Positions 1-8,138 are shown, numbered from the stretch's first letter. The stretch is 64,000 nt of DNA from Streptomyces tibetensis (GCF_007655005.1 NZ_SZVW01000032.1:25327-89326); one strand, 5' to 3'. Notes: generated by a model from the letters alone, not told the origin. Numbers and translations are program-made.

Positions 1-176
1 TAGGAACGCGCCAGGAGCAGCCGGGGCCCGGTCTGCTCGGGCACCTCCTCGACCAGCCCGACCAGGACGCGCGCGGCGGCGGCGTAGTCCTTGGCGTCGA
101 AGAACAGCCGCGCGCGCTCCCAGCGCTCGGCAGGGGTTCCGTGGGCGTAGTAGCTGGTGTCCTGAGTCGTGTTCAC
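1..176 (-). CDS. Tetratricopeptide-repeat protein, N-terminal part (runs off the window)
   Basis: Only the first 58 codons are inside the window. They begin at a GTG (176-174) preceded by a strong AAAGGAGG ribosome binding site. The peptide starts VNTTQDTSYYAHG and contains AERWERARLFFDAKDYAAAA followed by a leucine-rich helix, the pattern of a first TPR helix pair. TPR proteins are scaffolds for protein contacts; the partner cannot be seen. Its GTG overlaps the TGA of the truncated MarR-like gene upstream (GTGA), so the two are probably translationally coupled. The rest of the protein lies outside the window. Confidence 0.7.
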   Translation of the reverse strand, partial: MNTTQDTSYYAHGTPAERWERARLFFDAKDYAAAARVLVGLVEEVPEQTGPRLLLARS

Positions 177-485
177 TCGGTGCCTCCTTTGAGGCCGACA
201 ACCGAGCCTGTCGGCCGGATATTCCGCTGGCCGGAGGGGACCGCGGCCGGCAGCTGCGCGGCGATCAGCTCGTCGAGCACGCCGTGCACCTCCGCCGCGT
301 CGGTCTTCAGCGCGCCGCTGACGCCGTCGTCGAGCTGATCGCGTCCGACCGGGCCGACCCGGCCGTCGGCGAGGGCGGCGAGCCGGAGGGTGACCGACTG
401 CTGGAAGGTGATGCCGTGCCGGGCCAGCACATTCTCCAGGAGCGCCGGCCGGTGTGCCCGTGCGCCGGACCAGGTTGTGAGCCAT
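173..485 (-). pseudogene. Truncated MarR-family winged-helix regulator
   Basis: The open frame ends at 173 and encodes LLENVLARHGITFQQ, then GALKTDAAEVHGVLDELIAA. These resemble the helices and recognition region of small Streptomyces MarR proteins that sit divergently beside pirin genes. The family is usually about 140-150 aa. Here the frame ends in a short unrelated tail, and the likely N-terminus (MAHNLVRR, ATG at 485-483) is in a different frame, so both ends look damaged. Without a frameshift, translation could start only at GTG 430, giving 85 aa and losing the first helix. I infer a decayed regulator; the TGA still overlaps the start of the TPR gene. Confidence 0.5.
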
Positions 486-693
486 GAGCGATTTTGAGCG
501 CGAAGCGGCCCCCTCCCTGTGCGGCGGCCGTGGCTTCGTGGTGGCGGAGCCGGTGCGTGAACTCCGCAGTCCTCGCCGCGTGAAGCCGGGCGAGTCCAGC
601 GAGGTCCGCCGGCTGCTGCCCAACCTTGGCCGCCGCATGGTCGGGGCCTGGTGCTTCGTCGTTCATCACTCCCCAGCACAACCAGCCAGCTAA
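484..693 (+). pseudogene. Pirin N-terminal fragment, paralogue of the intact pirin nearby
   Basis: The 69-aa frame matches the first ~55 residues of the complete pirin on the opposite strand at 741-1706. Shared stretches include CGGRGFV, AEPVREL, EVRRLLPNLGRRM and AWxFV. It then runs into an unrelated tail (HHSPAQPAS) and a stop. The metal-binding histidines and the whole second cupin are absent, so it cannot be a working pirin. The base context at its ATG (AGGTTGTG, then CATGAGC) also resembles that of the intact gene, so the duplication included the 5' region. It is divergent from the truncated MarR gene, the usual MarR/pirin arrangement. Confidence 0.65.
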
Positions 694-729
694 GCGCCCC
701 CACCAGCAGCTTTGCCGGTGGGGGCGCTT
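692..729. terminator. Bidirectional hairpin terminator
   Basis: A perfect 13-bp inverted repeat: AAGCGCCCCCACC at 692-704 pairs with GGTGGGGGCGCTT at 717-729 around a 12-base loop. It sits between the pirin fragment (+) and the 3' end of the intact pirin (-), where a shared terminator for convergent genes is expected. Confidence 0.75.
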
Positions 730-740
730 GCCGTTCTGGA

Positions 741-1706
741 CTACCTGACGCGGCCGCGCGGCTTGAGTGGCGTCGCAGGCAGCTCGGGCGCAGGGAGCGG
801 GGCGCCGTCGTAGCCCTTCACGTCGCCGAATCGGTTGCCCGTCGTCCAGTCGGCGCGAGCCTGCTCGATCTCTGTCTGCGTGCGGCCCACGAAGTTCCAC
901 CACATGATCAGTTCCTCGGCGAACGGTTCGCCGCCGAGCAGCATGACGCCCGCGTCCGACTCGGCCCGCAGTCGCAGCTCGCTGCGGCCGCAGCCGAGAT
1001 ACAGCATCGAGCCGGGCAGGACGGGCACGCCGTCGACGTGCACCTCGCCGGACATGGACAGCACGCCGTACTCAAAGTCGAAAACGAGGGGCAGCCGGAC
1101 GTCGGCGCCTCGGTCGAGGGCGAGGTCGGCGCCGACAATCGGTGTGAACGTCGAGCCGGGCGAGGCCGCGCCGTCGAGGTCGCCGAGAATCACTGTTGCC
1201 GTGAGCCCGGGCGCCGTGACGGTCGGCAGCTCGGCGTGATGCTCGAACTTCGGGTCGGTGTGCCGATGCGCGTCCGGCAGCGCGACCCACAGTTGCGCGC
1301 CGTGCAGGAAACGGGCGTGCGAGCGCGGGCTCTCCTCCGAGTGGCTGATCGCCCGGCCGGAGGTCATCAGTCCCAGCTCGCGCGGGCGGATCGTCTGCAG
1401 GCTGCCGGTCGAGTCGCGGTGCAGCACCTCCCCCTCGTGCAGCCAACTGACCGTCTGCAGACCCATGTGCGGGTGCGGCGGAACCTGCATGCCGGGCTCG
1501 TCGGCGATGTCATCGGGCCCGTAGTGATCGACAAAGGCCCATGCGGCGATCATGCGGCGGCCGAGGTTCGGCAACAGCCGGCGCACTTCGGTCGACTCTC
1601 CGAGCTGTACGTGTCGAGGACTCAGCAGCTCGCGGACGGGTTCTGCGGCGACGAATCCGCGGCCGCCGCACACGCTCGGCGTGGGTGCGCGGTCAAGGTT
1701 GCTCAT
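741..1706 (-). CDS. Pirin family protein
   Basis: A 321-aa bicupin. Pirins bind a metal in the N-terminal cupin; bacterial members include quercetin-2,3-dioxygenase-like enzymes and regulatory partners. The sequence shows HPHMGLQTVSWLHEGEVLHR around residues 70-90, the metal-ligand block with HxH and a downstream Glu and His. It also has SHSEE and LHGAQLWVALP, typical of the family, and a C-terminal pirin domain (EELIMWWNFVGRT). ATG 1706 gives the conserved N-terminus MSNLDRAP; an ATG three codons earlier is possible. Length and motifs are complete, so it should be functional. The exact substrate is unknown. Confidence 0.9.
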   Translation of the reverse strand: MSNLDRAPTPSVCGGRGFVAAEPVRELLSPRHVQLGESTEVRRLLPNLGRRMIAAWAFVDHYGPDDIADEPGMQVPPHPHMGLQTVSWLHEGEVLHRDSTGSLQTIRPRELGLMTSGRAISHSEESPRSHARFLHGAQLWVALPDAHRHTDPKFEHHAELPTVTAPGLTATVILGDLDGAASPGSTFTPIVGADLALDRGADVRLPLVFDFEYGVLSMSGEVHVDGVPVLPGSMLYLGCGRSELRLRAESDAGVMLLGGEPFAEELIMWWNFVGRTQTEIEQARADWTTGNRFGDVKGYDGAPLPAPELPATPLKPRGRVR

Positions 1707-1797
1707 GCGGCACAACCTAGCGGGGCGCGGGCAAGGCTGCAGACAGACCGGCGCCCCAGGCCCGTGTCGAGCGGAGCGGGGGCGCCGGCAGTGAGGG

Positions 1798-2120
1798 GTG
1801 GAAGGGTGCCCGGCGTGCCGGGGGGGGGACGTCTACCACCGGGCACCCCGGCTTTCGAAGCGCCACAAGCGGTCCTACAGAAGCTCCGTGCAGTTCGACC
1901 GCCACGATCACGGGATCTGGCGCCCGGCCCAGCTCGTCCTGGACTCCGAGCACGTGCACCGGGCGGTCGGCGAGGTCGCCGTCCCCTACGGGCTGTGCAC
2001 CGAGCCGTCCAGCGTCGCCGCCGGAGGCCACGACTACCCGTCCGTTTCCGCTGCGTGGGCTGCGGCCACTTCCGCACCGACGTCTCCTGTCTGCCTGACC
2101 TGGTGGAGGTCAGTGGCTGC
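1798..2120 (+). pseudogene. C-terminal remnant of a tyrosine-recombinase/integrase-type protein, frameshifted
   Basis: In one frame the bases encode RPAQLVLDSEHVHRAVGEVA followed by PYGLCTEPSSVAAGGH. Near 2031 the reading jumps to another frame encoding LPVRFRCVGCGHFRTDVS. The combination of CTEPS.V.AGG, RF.C.GCG.FR.D.SYLPDL is one I associate with the C-terminal region of actinobacterial integrase-like proteins with clustered cysteines. No catalytic Arg-His-Tyr core is present, so this is a dead remnant, possibly a scar of a departed mobile element. The identification is from memory of the family. Confidence 0.5.
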
Positions 2121-2164
2121 CGGCACTTGGTTGGTCGGGGTCCTGCGGGCTGGAGGGCTGGGCG

Positions 2165-2401
2165 GTCGACGGCACGGCCGCAGCGCGGCACATCCTGGAC
2201 GGTTTCGCCGAGCTGGATGTACACCCTGATGCGCCGGACGGCATCAGGAGGTTGAGCGAGGCGGGGTACCGGCACCCGCTAGAGGCCGGAAGCCTGGGGA
2301 CGGTCAGCAGCCGCCGGGGGGAAAGAGTCGGGAGCACGACGAAGGGACACCTGGTCCGGGCCTTGCTCTGTCACGAGTCCCTGGTCAGTGCCTGTTCCTG
2401 A
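2165..2401 (+). pseudogene. Possible haloacid-dehalogenase-type fragment
   Basis: A third frame in the same gene-poor stretch reads GTAAARHILDGFAELDVHPD, then APDGIRRLSEAG. This resembles the cap-to-core segment of type II haloacid dehalogenases (ILDGF..L.VHPD.PDGI..L...G). The expected catalytic Asp block and the following core strands are absent; the frame degrades into basic low-complexity residues and stops at 2399-2401. It has no obvious start or ribosome binding site. I treat it as a gene fragment; the assignment rests on a short match. Confidence 0.35.
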
Positions 2402-2543
2402 TCCTCGTGGGGGCGTTCCGCGGGCGCGCAAAAGTCTGTCGACAAGGACGTGCGCGATGGAGAGAATCCGGGGCCATGGTCTCTGTCATCGAACCCGCGC
2501 TTCCGGAGCTCAGGGCGCGTCGCCCGGATGGGGCGGCACGCTG

Positions 2544-3722
2544 GTGAGGGGTGTTGAGTTCCCCGTGCTGTGGCTCTGCGGTCCGCCGGGAGTCGGTAAG
2601 ACCACGGTCGCCTGGGAGCTGTACTCCCACCTCATACGGGCCGGGATCGAGAGCGGTTTCGTTGACATCGACCAGTTGGGGATCTGCTACCCCGAGCCTG
2701 CGGGAGATCCAGGGCGGCACCGTATGAAGGCACGCAACGTCGATGCGGTGGTGGCCGGCTTCCGGGCGGCCGGCGCCCGGTGTCTCATCGTTTCGGGTGT
2801 CGTCGATCCCGCCTGCGGAGTGCACGTCGACCAGATTCCTCAGGCCGCGGTGACGGTCTGCCGGCTGCGGGCCGACCAGGAGGTGCTTCGGCAGCGGTTC
2901 ACCGGCCGCGGAGGTCCTGCCCAGTTGGTCGGCGGGGTGCTGCGGGAAGCCGACGCCCTGGATGCGAGCACCTTCGCGGATGCCTGCGTCGACACCAGCG
3001 GATTGCTGGTGAACGAGGTGGCGCGGCGTGTCGGGGAGCGAACCGGCGGATGGCCGGCCTCGGCTCTCGGCCGGTCAGCTGACGCGCCCGAGCTGCCGGT
3101 GGTCACCGCTACGGGCAGAGGCTCGGCCTTGGCACAGGCGGAGACTTCCGCTGATCTTCCGGTGCTGTGGCTGTGCGGCGCGACCGGCGTCGGCAAGTCG
3201 ACGGTCGGCTTCGAGGTCTACCAAAGGGTCCTGGGCGCTGGTGCCACCGCCGCGTATCTGGATCTCGACCAGCTCGGCTTCTGCCGCCCGGCTTCGGATG
3301 ATCCCGCCAACCACCGGGTCAAGGCCCGCAACCTGGCCGCCGTGTGGAGGACCTACCGTGCGGCCGGTGCCCAGTGCTTGATCATGTCCGGCCCGGTCGA
3401 GGACGAGGCCACGGTCAAGGCGTACTCCGAGGCGCTGCCTGCGACCGAGCTCACGCTGTGCCGACTGCACGCCGGACGGCAGCACTTGACGGAACGCATC
3501 ATGTCCCGTGGACAAGGCGGCAGTTGGGCCCAACCGGGCGACCCGTTGCGCGGGCAGTCCGTCACACGCCTGCTCCACGTCGCCGACCAGGCGGTGGCAT
3601 CGGCCGCCGGCCTGGAAGATGCCGGGATCGGTGATCTGCGCATCGACACCGACGGATATACCGTCGAACAGGTAGCCGATGCGATCACCGCCGATACCGT
3701 CCTGTCAGAGCTGCGAACCTAG
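2544..3722 (+). CDS. Protein with two tandem P-loop (AAA/kinase-like) domains
   Basis: The protein contains two copies of the same ~190-aa module. Each starts VLWLCG and a Walker A motif (GPPGVGKTT, then GATGVGKST about 200 residues later). Each continues with a DxDQLG(I/F)C strand, NHR/RHRMKARN, and a RAAGA(R/Q)CLI(V/M)SG strand that looks like Walker B. This resembles nucleoside/adenylylsulfate-kinase-like NTPases rather than AAA+ machines. GTG 2544 places the first P-loop near the N-terminus, as in the second module; ATG 2457 (AAGGA upstream) and an earlier ATG at 2388 are alternatives. Substrate unknown. It stands alone among gene fragments. Confidence 0.75.
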   Translation: MRGVEFPVLWLCGPPGVGKTTVAWELYSHLIRAGIESGFVDIDQLGICYPEPAGDPGRHRMKARNVDAVVAGFRAAGARCLIVSGVVDPACGVHVDQIPQAAVTVCRLRADQEVLRQRFTGRGGPAQLVGGVLREADALDASTFADACVDTSGLLVNEVARRVGERTGGWPASALGRSADAPELPVVTATGRGSALAQAETSADLPVLWLCGATGVGKSTVGFEVYQRVLGAGATAAYLDLDQLGFCRPASDDPANHRVKARNLAAVWRTYRAAGAQCLIMSGPVEDEATVKAYSEALPATELTLCRLHAGRQHLTERIMSRGQGGSWAQPGDPLRGQSVTRLLHVADQAVASAAGLEDAGIGDLRIDTDGYTVEQVADAITADTVLSELRT

Positions 3723-3913
3723 GAGAGCTCCCAGAGTCGAAAGGCTTGCGGCGATGACAGCGAGCCAGCGCATTGGCGATCACCCGGCCTGCCCCTACGG
3801 CGAGCCCTGCACGCCCGCACCGCGCGCGCTCGCAGCCGGAGAGTGAGTCGGCGTCAGACCGCCCTAAGGTGGGGGATCCAGCCCTACACGCAGCACCACG
3901 GCTCCACGTCAGG

Positions 3914-4478
3914 TCATGGGCCGGTCTGGCCGAGGAGCTCTGCGACCAGTCGGCGCGCGTACGCGGCGTCGAGTCCGTCCGGGCGGAAGAGGATGCGGTA
4001 CATCATGGGCGCGACGACGCCGTCGATGACCGCCTCGACGTCGGGCGTCTTCTCGCCGCGTTCAGCTGCTCGGGTGAGGATGAGGTTGATCTGGTCGGCG
4101 GCGTAGGCCGAGCACTGGCCGGCGTTACTGCCGTCCGGGTCGCCGAGCAAGGCGTCGCGGATGTAGGCCCGGCCGGTGGGGGAGGCCATCTCGTCGAGGA
4201 ACTGCTCGGCCCAGGCCGTCAGGTCGGACGACATGGCACCGTGGTCGTCGGGTGCGGTGTCGGGCCGCAGACGCTCGACCGCCACGTCCGACAACAGCTC
4301 CTGCAGGTCCCCCCCAGCGGCGATAGATCGTCGACGGCGTCACGCCCGCACGCTGGGCGACCAGCGGTACGGTCAGTGCGTCCCGGCCCACTTCCGAGGC
4401 GAGTTCGCGTACGGCGGTGTGGACCGATGCCTGAACCCGGGCGCTACGACCCCCAGGGCGCACCATCTGCCTGCTCAT
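3914..4478 (-). pseudogene. TetR-family regulator with a one-base frameshift
   Basis: From ATG 4478 (AAGGTGG upstream) the N-terminus encodes a TetR helix-turn-helix, with VPLVAQRAGVTPSTIYRRWG around residues 37-56. After the codons for RRWG a run of seven G shifts the frame. With six G the reading continues as DLQELLSDVAVERLRP into a frame that stays open to 3914 and gives a normal TetR ligand-binding domain. The conceptual protein is about 190 aa, standard for the family. Either the gene is recently broken or one G is a sequencing error. It lies beside the amidase genes, and operator-like sites sit at its own promoter and upstream of those genes. Confidence 0.75.
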
Positions 4479-4488
4479 GGAACCCACC

Positions 4489-4514
4489 TTAAAGCAAAGT
4501 CGTTGCGTCTAGCG
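4489..4514. promoter_or_regulatory. Operator-like imperfect inverted repeat at the TetR promoter
   Basis: Two half-sites, TTAAAGCAAA (4489-4498) and TTGCGTCTAG, face each other immediately upstream of the TetR start. The same 26-base pattern recurs at 6303-6328 with only the four central bases and two others changed, which strongly suggests a binding site. I infer autoregulation by the adjacent TetR protein. Confidence 0.6.
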
Positions 4515-4620
4515 AGCCGCCCACCTCCCTCCGGCGGTCTTCTTCTTGCGGCACCTTGCAGATCGAGCCGAGCGGCGCTCTCGGGTCCGACCGAGTGGTG
4601 AGGCCGGGTCAAGCGCTCGT

Positions 4621-6012
4621 TCACGCTGTGCGCGCGAGCTTTCGGGCGGGCTGCGTCTGCTCGTAGGCCTGGCCGACCCGCAGGAGCACGCTCTCTCCGA
4701 GCGGTCGCCCGAGCAGTTGCATGCCTATCGGCAAGCCTGCCGCGTCGCGGCCGACGGGGACGGAAAGGGACGGCGCCCCGGTGATGTTGGCAGGGGACGA
4801 GAGGCGCACGTAGGCATCGGAGACGCCCTCGACGGTGCCGTCGGCCCAGGTGATCGTCTCCTGGCCGGCCTCGACCGCGGTCGCCGGGACGGTCGGGGCG
4901 ACGATCAGGTCGACCTCTTGCAGCATGCGCGCCCATTCCTGCCGCATGAGGGTGCGGGAGCGCTGGGCGCGCAGGTAGTCCCCGGCGGGCATCAGCTCGC
5001 CGGCCTCGAGGAGGATGCGGACGTCTGTCTGGTAGAGCTCGGGGACCGTGCGCAGGGTGCTTTCGTGGTAGGCGGTCGCCTCGGGCACCATCAGGCCCCA
5101 GTGGGTGGCCTGGATGTAGCGGGTCATGGGGATCTCGACCTCGACCAGGCGCGCACCGAGGGCCCGAAGCTGGTCGATCGCGCGCCGTACGGCGGCTTCC
5201 ACCTCCTCGTCGACGTGGTCGAAGTAGTGGTTGCGCGGCACGCCCACGCGCAGCCCCGTCAGGTCCGCATCCGAGACCGGCCGGTAGTCCGTGCCGGGCG
5301 TGGTCAGGGAGGCGGGGTCTCGGGGGTCGTGTCCGGCCAGGGCGGTGAGGATCAGGGCCGCGTCCCCGACCGTGCGGGTGATCGAGCCGACGTGGTCCAG
5401 TGACCAGGACAGGGACGTGACGCCGTGGCGGGGGACGAGGCCGTAGGTCGGCTTGAGGCCGACGACGCCGTTCAGCGCGGCGGGCACCCGAATCGATCCG
5501 CCGGTGTCGGTGCCCAGGGTGAAGGTGGCGGTGCCCGCGGCGACGGCGACGGCGGATCCGCCGCTGGAGCCGCCGGCGACCCGGCCTGTGTCCCAGGCGT
5601 TGTTGGTCTGCGGGGTGGTCAGTCCGTAGGCGAACTCGTGGGTGTGGGTCTTGCCGACGAGGATGGCTCCGGCGGCCGACAGGCGGGCGGCGACGGTGCT
5701 GTCGGCCTGTGCGCGGTGGTCGGCTCGGACGCGGGAGCCGGCCGACGTCGCCGCGCCCGCGACGTCGATCAGGTCCTTGAGGCCCATGGGGATGCCGTGC
5801 AGCGGGCCACGGTAGCGGCCGGCCGCGATGTCGTTCTCGGCTTCCCGCGCGGCGCGCCGGGTGTGCTCGGCGGCGACGGTGACGTACGCCTGAAGGTGCG
5901 GCTCCACCTGTGCGATGCGCTCAAGGACGGAGTCCGCCAGCTCGACGGGGGACAGCTGCCGAGCCCGGATCGCGTCGGCGGCTGCGGTCAGGGGCAGTTC
6001 ATACGGCTGCAT
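4621..6012 (-). CDS. Amidase-signature hydrolase (AtzE/GatA-like)
   Basis: A 463-aa amidase-signature enzyme, hydrolysing a C-N amide bond with a Ser-cisSer-Lys triad. Visible residues are Lys79 in GIPMGLKDLIDV, cis-Ser149 in GGSSGGS and nucleophile Ser173 in DTGGSIR. The length is normal for the family. ATG 6012 is chosen because the small AtzG-like frame upstream ends at 5999, giving a 14-base overlap and probable coupled translation. The AtzG-like partner suggests an AtzE-type heteromeric amidase rather than a tRNA amidotransferase subunit. The substrate (for example a biuret-like or other small amide) cannot be read from the sequence. Confidence 0.9.
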   Translation of the reverse strand: MQPYELPLTAAADAIRARQLSPVELADSVLERIAQVEPHLQAYVTVAAEHTRRAAREAENDIAAGRYRGPLHGIPMGLKDLIDVAGAATSAGSRVRADHRAQADSTVAARLSAAGAILVGKTHTHEFAYGLTTPQTNNAWDTGRVAGGSSGGSAVAVAAGTATFTLGTDTGGSIRVPAALNGVVGLKPTYGLVPRHGVTSLSWSLDHVGSITRTVGDAALILTALAGHDPRDPASLTTPGTDYRPVSDADLTGLRVGVPRNHYFDHVDEEVEAAVRRAIDQLRALGARLVEVEIPMTRYIQATHWGLMVPEATAYHESTLRTVPELYQTDVRILLEAGELMPAGDYLRAQRSRTLMRQEWARMLQEVDLIVAPTVPATAVEAGQETITWADGTVEGVSDAYVRLSSPANITGAPSLSVPVGRDAAGLPIGMQLLGRPLGESVLLRVGQAYEQTQPARKLARTA

Positions 6013-6208
6013 CGTGGTTCTCCGGTTCAGCGCGGTAGGCGGGGGCGGGCGGGGTGTCCCCGAAGTCCAGCTCCCGCAGGACCGCGACGACGGAGTGGAT
6101 GTGGTTGGCGGTGGCTGCAACCGCAGCGTTGCGGTCGGCGGGCAGCCGGAGCCCGGCACGGGCGGCCCAGCGGGCCGCTTCCGGCGGGGTGAGTTCATCG
6201 GAGGGCAT
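5999..6208 (-). CDS. AtzG-like small partner of the amidase (DUF4089 type)
   Basis: A 69-aa acidic protein starting at ATG 6208 behind GAGGAGAG. It contains TPPEAARWAARAGLRLPADR and a helix ending VVAVLRELDFGDTPPA. This matches the small GatC-like AtzG proteins that bind and stabilise AtzE-type amidases. It overlaps the amidase start by 14 bases. The frame is open further upstream to 6259, but only ATG 6208 has a good ribosome binding site. The role is inferred from family knowledge and gene order. Confidence 0.7.
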   Translation of the reverse strand: MPSDELTPPEAARWAARAGLRLPADRNAAVAATANHIHSVVAVLRELDFGDTPPAPAYRAEPENHDAAV

Positions 6209-6262
6209 GGACGTTCTCTCCTCAGGGGCTGGAGGGAGGGGGGTAACACCCGACGTCAAAAG

Positions 6263-6279
6263 CTAAGGGTTTGCGTTAG
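6263..6279. promoter_or_regulatory. Operator-like site in the amidase/hydrolase divergent promoter region
   Basis: CTAAGGGTTTGCGTTAG has CTAA/TTAG ends and carries the TTGCGTTAG half-site seen in the 4489 and 6303 sites. It lies 55 bases upstream of the AtzG start and within the divergent promoter region, so it probably belongs to the same TetR regulon. Confidence 0.5.
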
Positions 6280-6302
6280 TCGACGGTAGAGCCTACGGTC
6301 AC

Positions 6303-6328
6303 TTAAAGCAAACCAATTGCGTTTAGTG
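6303..6328. promoter_or_regulatory. Operator-like imperfect inverted repeat upstream of the MBL-fold gene
   Basis: TTAAAGCAAA (6303-6312) faces TTGCGTTTAG (6317-6326). About 20 of 26 positions are identical to the site in front of the TetR gene. It ends 13 bases before the hydrolase ATG at 6342, a position that would block transcription or translation initiation. Confidence 0.6.
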
Positions 6329-6341
6329 CCAAGGGGATCCC

Positions 6342-7262
6342 ATGTCCACCGTCACGCCAGGTGCACCTAACCCGACCGCCGTCCCCTCCTGGAGCGTGGG
6401 CGACGTCACCGTCCACCGCATCGACGAGGTTCGCCTGCCGTCAGCCACCGGACCGTGGCTGCTGCCCGGCGCCACGCCGGACGTCGTCAGCCAACACAAC
6501 TGGCTGCGCCCCCACTTCTGCGACGACGAGGGCACCCTGCACATCGACAGCCACAGCTTCGCGTTCACCGTCGGCGGGCTGCGCATCCTGGTGGACACCG
6601 GCATCGGCAATGGCAAGGAGCGGACCAACCCCGCCTGGCACAACCTGAAAACTGACTACCTTCAGCGCCTCACCGCCGCCGGACTCCCCCCGGACTCCGT
6701 CGACCTGGTGATCCTCACCCACTTGCACGCCGACCACGTCGGCTGGAACACCCATGAGGTCAACGGCGAGTGGGTCCCCACCTTCACCAACGCCCGCTAC
6801 CTCACCTCACGCGTCGAGCGGGAGTTCTGGGCCGGGTACGACATGGACGAGGCGCGCAAGCAGATGTTCCGCGACTCCGTGATCCCGGTGGAGGAGGCGG
6901 GGCTGCTCGACCTCGTCGACGTCTGCGCCGAGGGCGTCGAGGTCGTCCCGGGCCTGCGCCTGATCCCCACCCCCGGGCACACCCCAGGCCACGTCGCCGT
7001 CGAGCTGACCAGCCGCGGAGAGACGGCGCTGATCACCGGCGACTGCATCCACCACCCCGTCCAGCTCGCTCACCCCACCATCGGGGCCTGCGTCGACATC
7101 GAGCCCGAGCGGTCCGAGGCCTCGCGCCGCACACTGCTCCGCTCGCTCGCCGGCACGGACACCCTTGTCCTGGGCACCCACTTCGCGCCACCCACCGCCG
7201 GCCGTGTCGTCACCCATGAGGGCGCCTACCGGCTCTCGCCCGTCCCCCCCGGCTCGCACTGA
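6342..7262 (+). CDS. MBL-fold metallo-hydrolase
   Basis: A 306-aa metallo-beta-lactamase-fold hydrolase. Metal ligands are clear: HLHADH with His127, His129, Asp131 and His132, then TPGHTPGH with a later His, GDCIHHP with the bridging Asp, and a final GTHFAPP His. Length and the ILTHLHADHVGWN context resemble lactonase-type members and related esterases. It starts at ATG 6342 just downstream of an operator-like repeat and is divergent from the AtzG-like/amidase pair. All three genes may therefore be induced together to open a ring and then hydrolyse an amide. That pathway is inference; no substrate is evident. Confidence 0.88.
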   Translation: MSTVTPGAPNPTAVPSWSVGDVTVHRIDEVRLPSATGPWLLPGATPDVVSQHNWLRPHFCDDEGTLHIDSHSFAFTVGGLRILVDTGIGNGKERTNPAWHNLKTDYLQRLTAAGLPPDSVDLVILTHLHADHVGWNTHEVNGEWVPTFTNARYLTSRVEREFWAGYDMDEARKQMFRDSVIPVEEAGLLDLVDVCAEGVEVVPGLRLIPTPGHTPGHVAVELTSRGETALITGDCIHHPVQLAHPTIGACVDIEPERSEASRRTLLRSLAGTDTLVLGTHFAPPTAGRVVTHEGAYRLSPVPPGSH

Positions 7263-7493
7263 TCCGGTATCTATCCAGCCCTTTTCCGGCAGTTCGAGTG
7301 GGAAGCCAGATGCTCCACGTTCCGCAGCACCGGTTGAGCCGGCGCAGGGGAACACCGCGTAGGGTCGTGTAGCAGCCTGGCGACGTACCGGCTCAGGTCT
7401 TGCCCCAGGAATGATGTCCTGGACACTTGCAGTCCCGCCGAGGCGCGTGTACTCGTCGGCCGACGCCCCCTTCATCTGGAGTTCCTGCGGCAG

Positions 7494-8138
7494 TCAGCCG
7501 AGGTAGAAGTCCTTGCGGACGGCGACGAACTCCTCGACGGTCATCGGCCGCTTCCCGGTGATGCGCTCGACGTCGATCGTCGCCCTGTCGTAGCGGTTCG
7601 CGCGGTGCAGCTGCGCCATGGTCGCGATGTGCTGCTCGGTGTGCTGTGGCAGGCCCGCGTTCGCGAGTACCTCTGTGCGCCACCCTTGCAGGGGGACGTC
7701 CAGATAGGTCACCGTGCGGCCGAGCGCCTCGGAGAACTGCTGGGCTACTTCGGTCATGTCGAGCGCCCGCGGTCCGGTCAGCTCGTACACGTTCCCGGTG
7801 TGCTCCCCGGGATCGCGCAGGATGGTCGCGACCACCTGGGCGACGTCGTCGGCAGCGACTGGCGAGGTGCGTCCGGTCCCGAACGGCAGCGCCAGTGTGC
7901 CGTTCTCGCGGATCGACCGCGCGGCGAGGGCGGTGAACAACGGGTTGTCGAGGAACGCCGTCGGGCGCACGTGCACCACGGGCAGGCCCGACCAGTCCAG
8001 CACCTGCTCCGCCAGCCAGCGCAGCCGCTGCTGGTGGGATTCCGCGGTGCTGGTGGCGGTCATCTGCGACACCGTCATCTGCGACATGTCCACCAGCACG
8101 TCGAGTTCGCCGTGCGCCTTCGCGACCGTGGCCATGAC
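7494..8138 (-). pseudogene. NmrA-like NAD(P)-binding protein lacking its N-terminus
   Basis: The readable part has the middle and end of an NmrA/SDR-like protein: GLPVVHVRPTAFLDNPLF, SPVAADDVAQVVATILRDP, GNVYELTGPRALDMTEVA, and a C-terminal KRPMTVEEFVAVRKDFYL. The dinucleotide-binding GxxGxxG strand and about 80 preceding residues are missing; upstream bases give no continuation in any frame. ATG 8138 is an available in-frame start; an ATG at 8201 exists too, without a proper Rossmann segment. I therefore call it a 5'-truncated gene. Confidence 0.6.
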
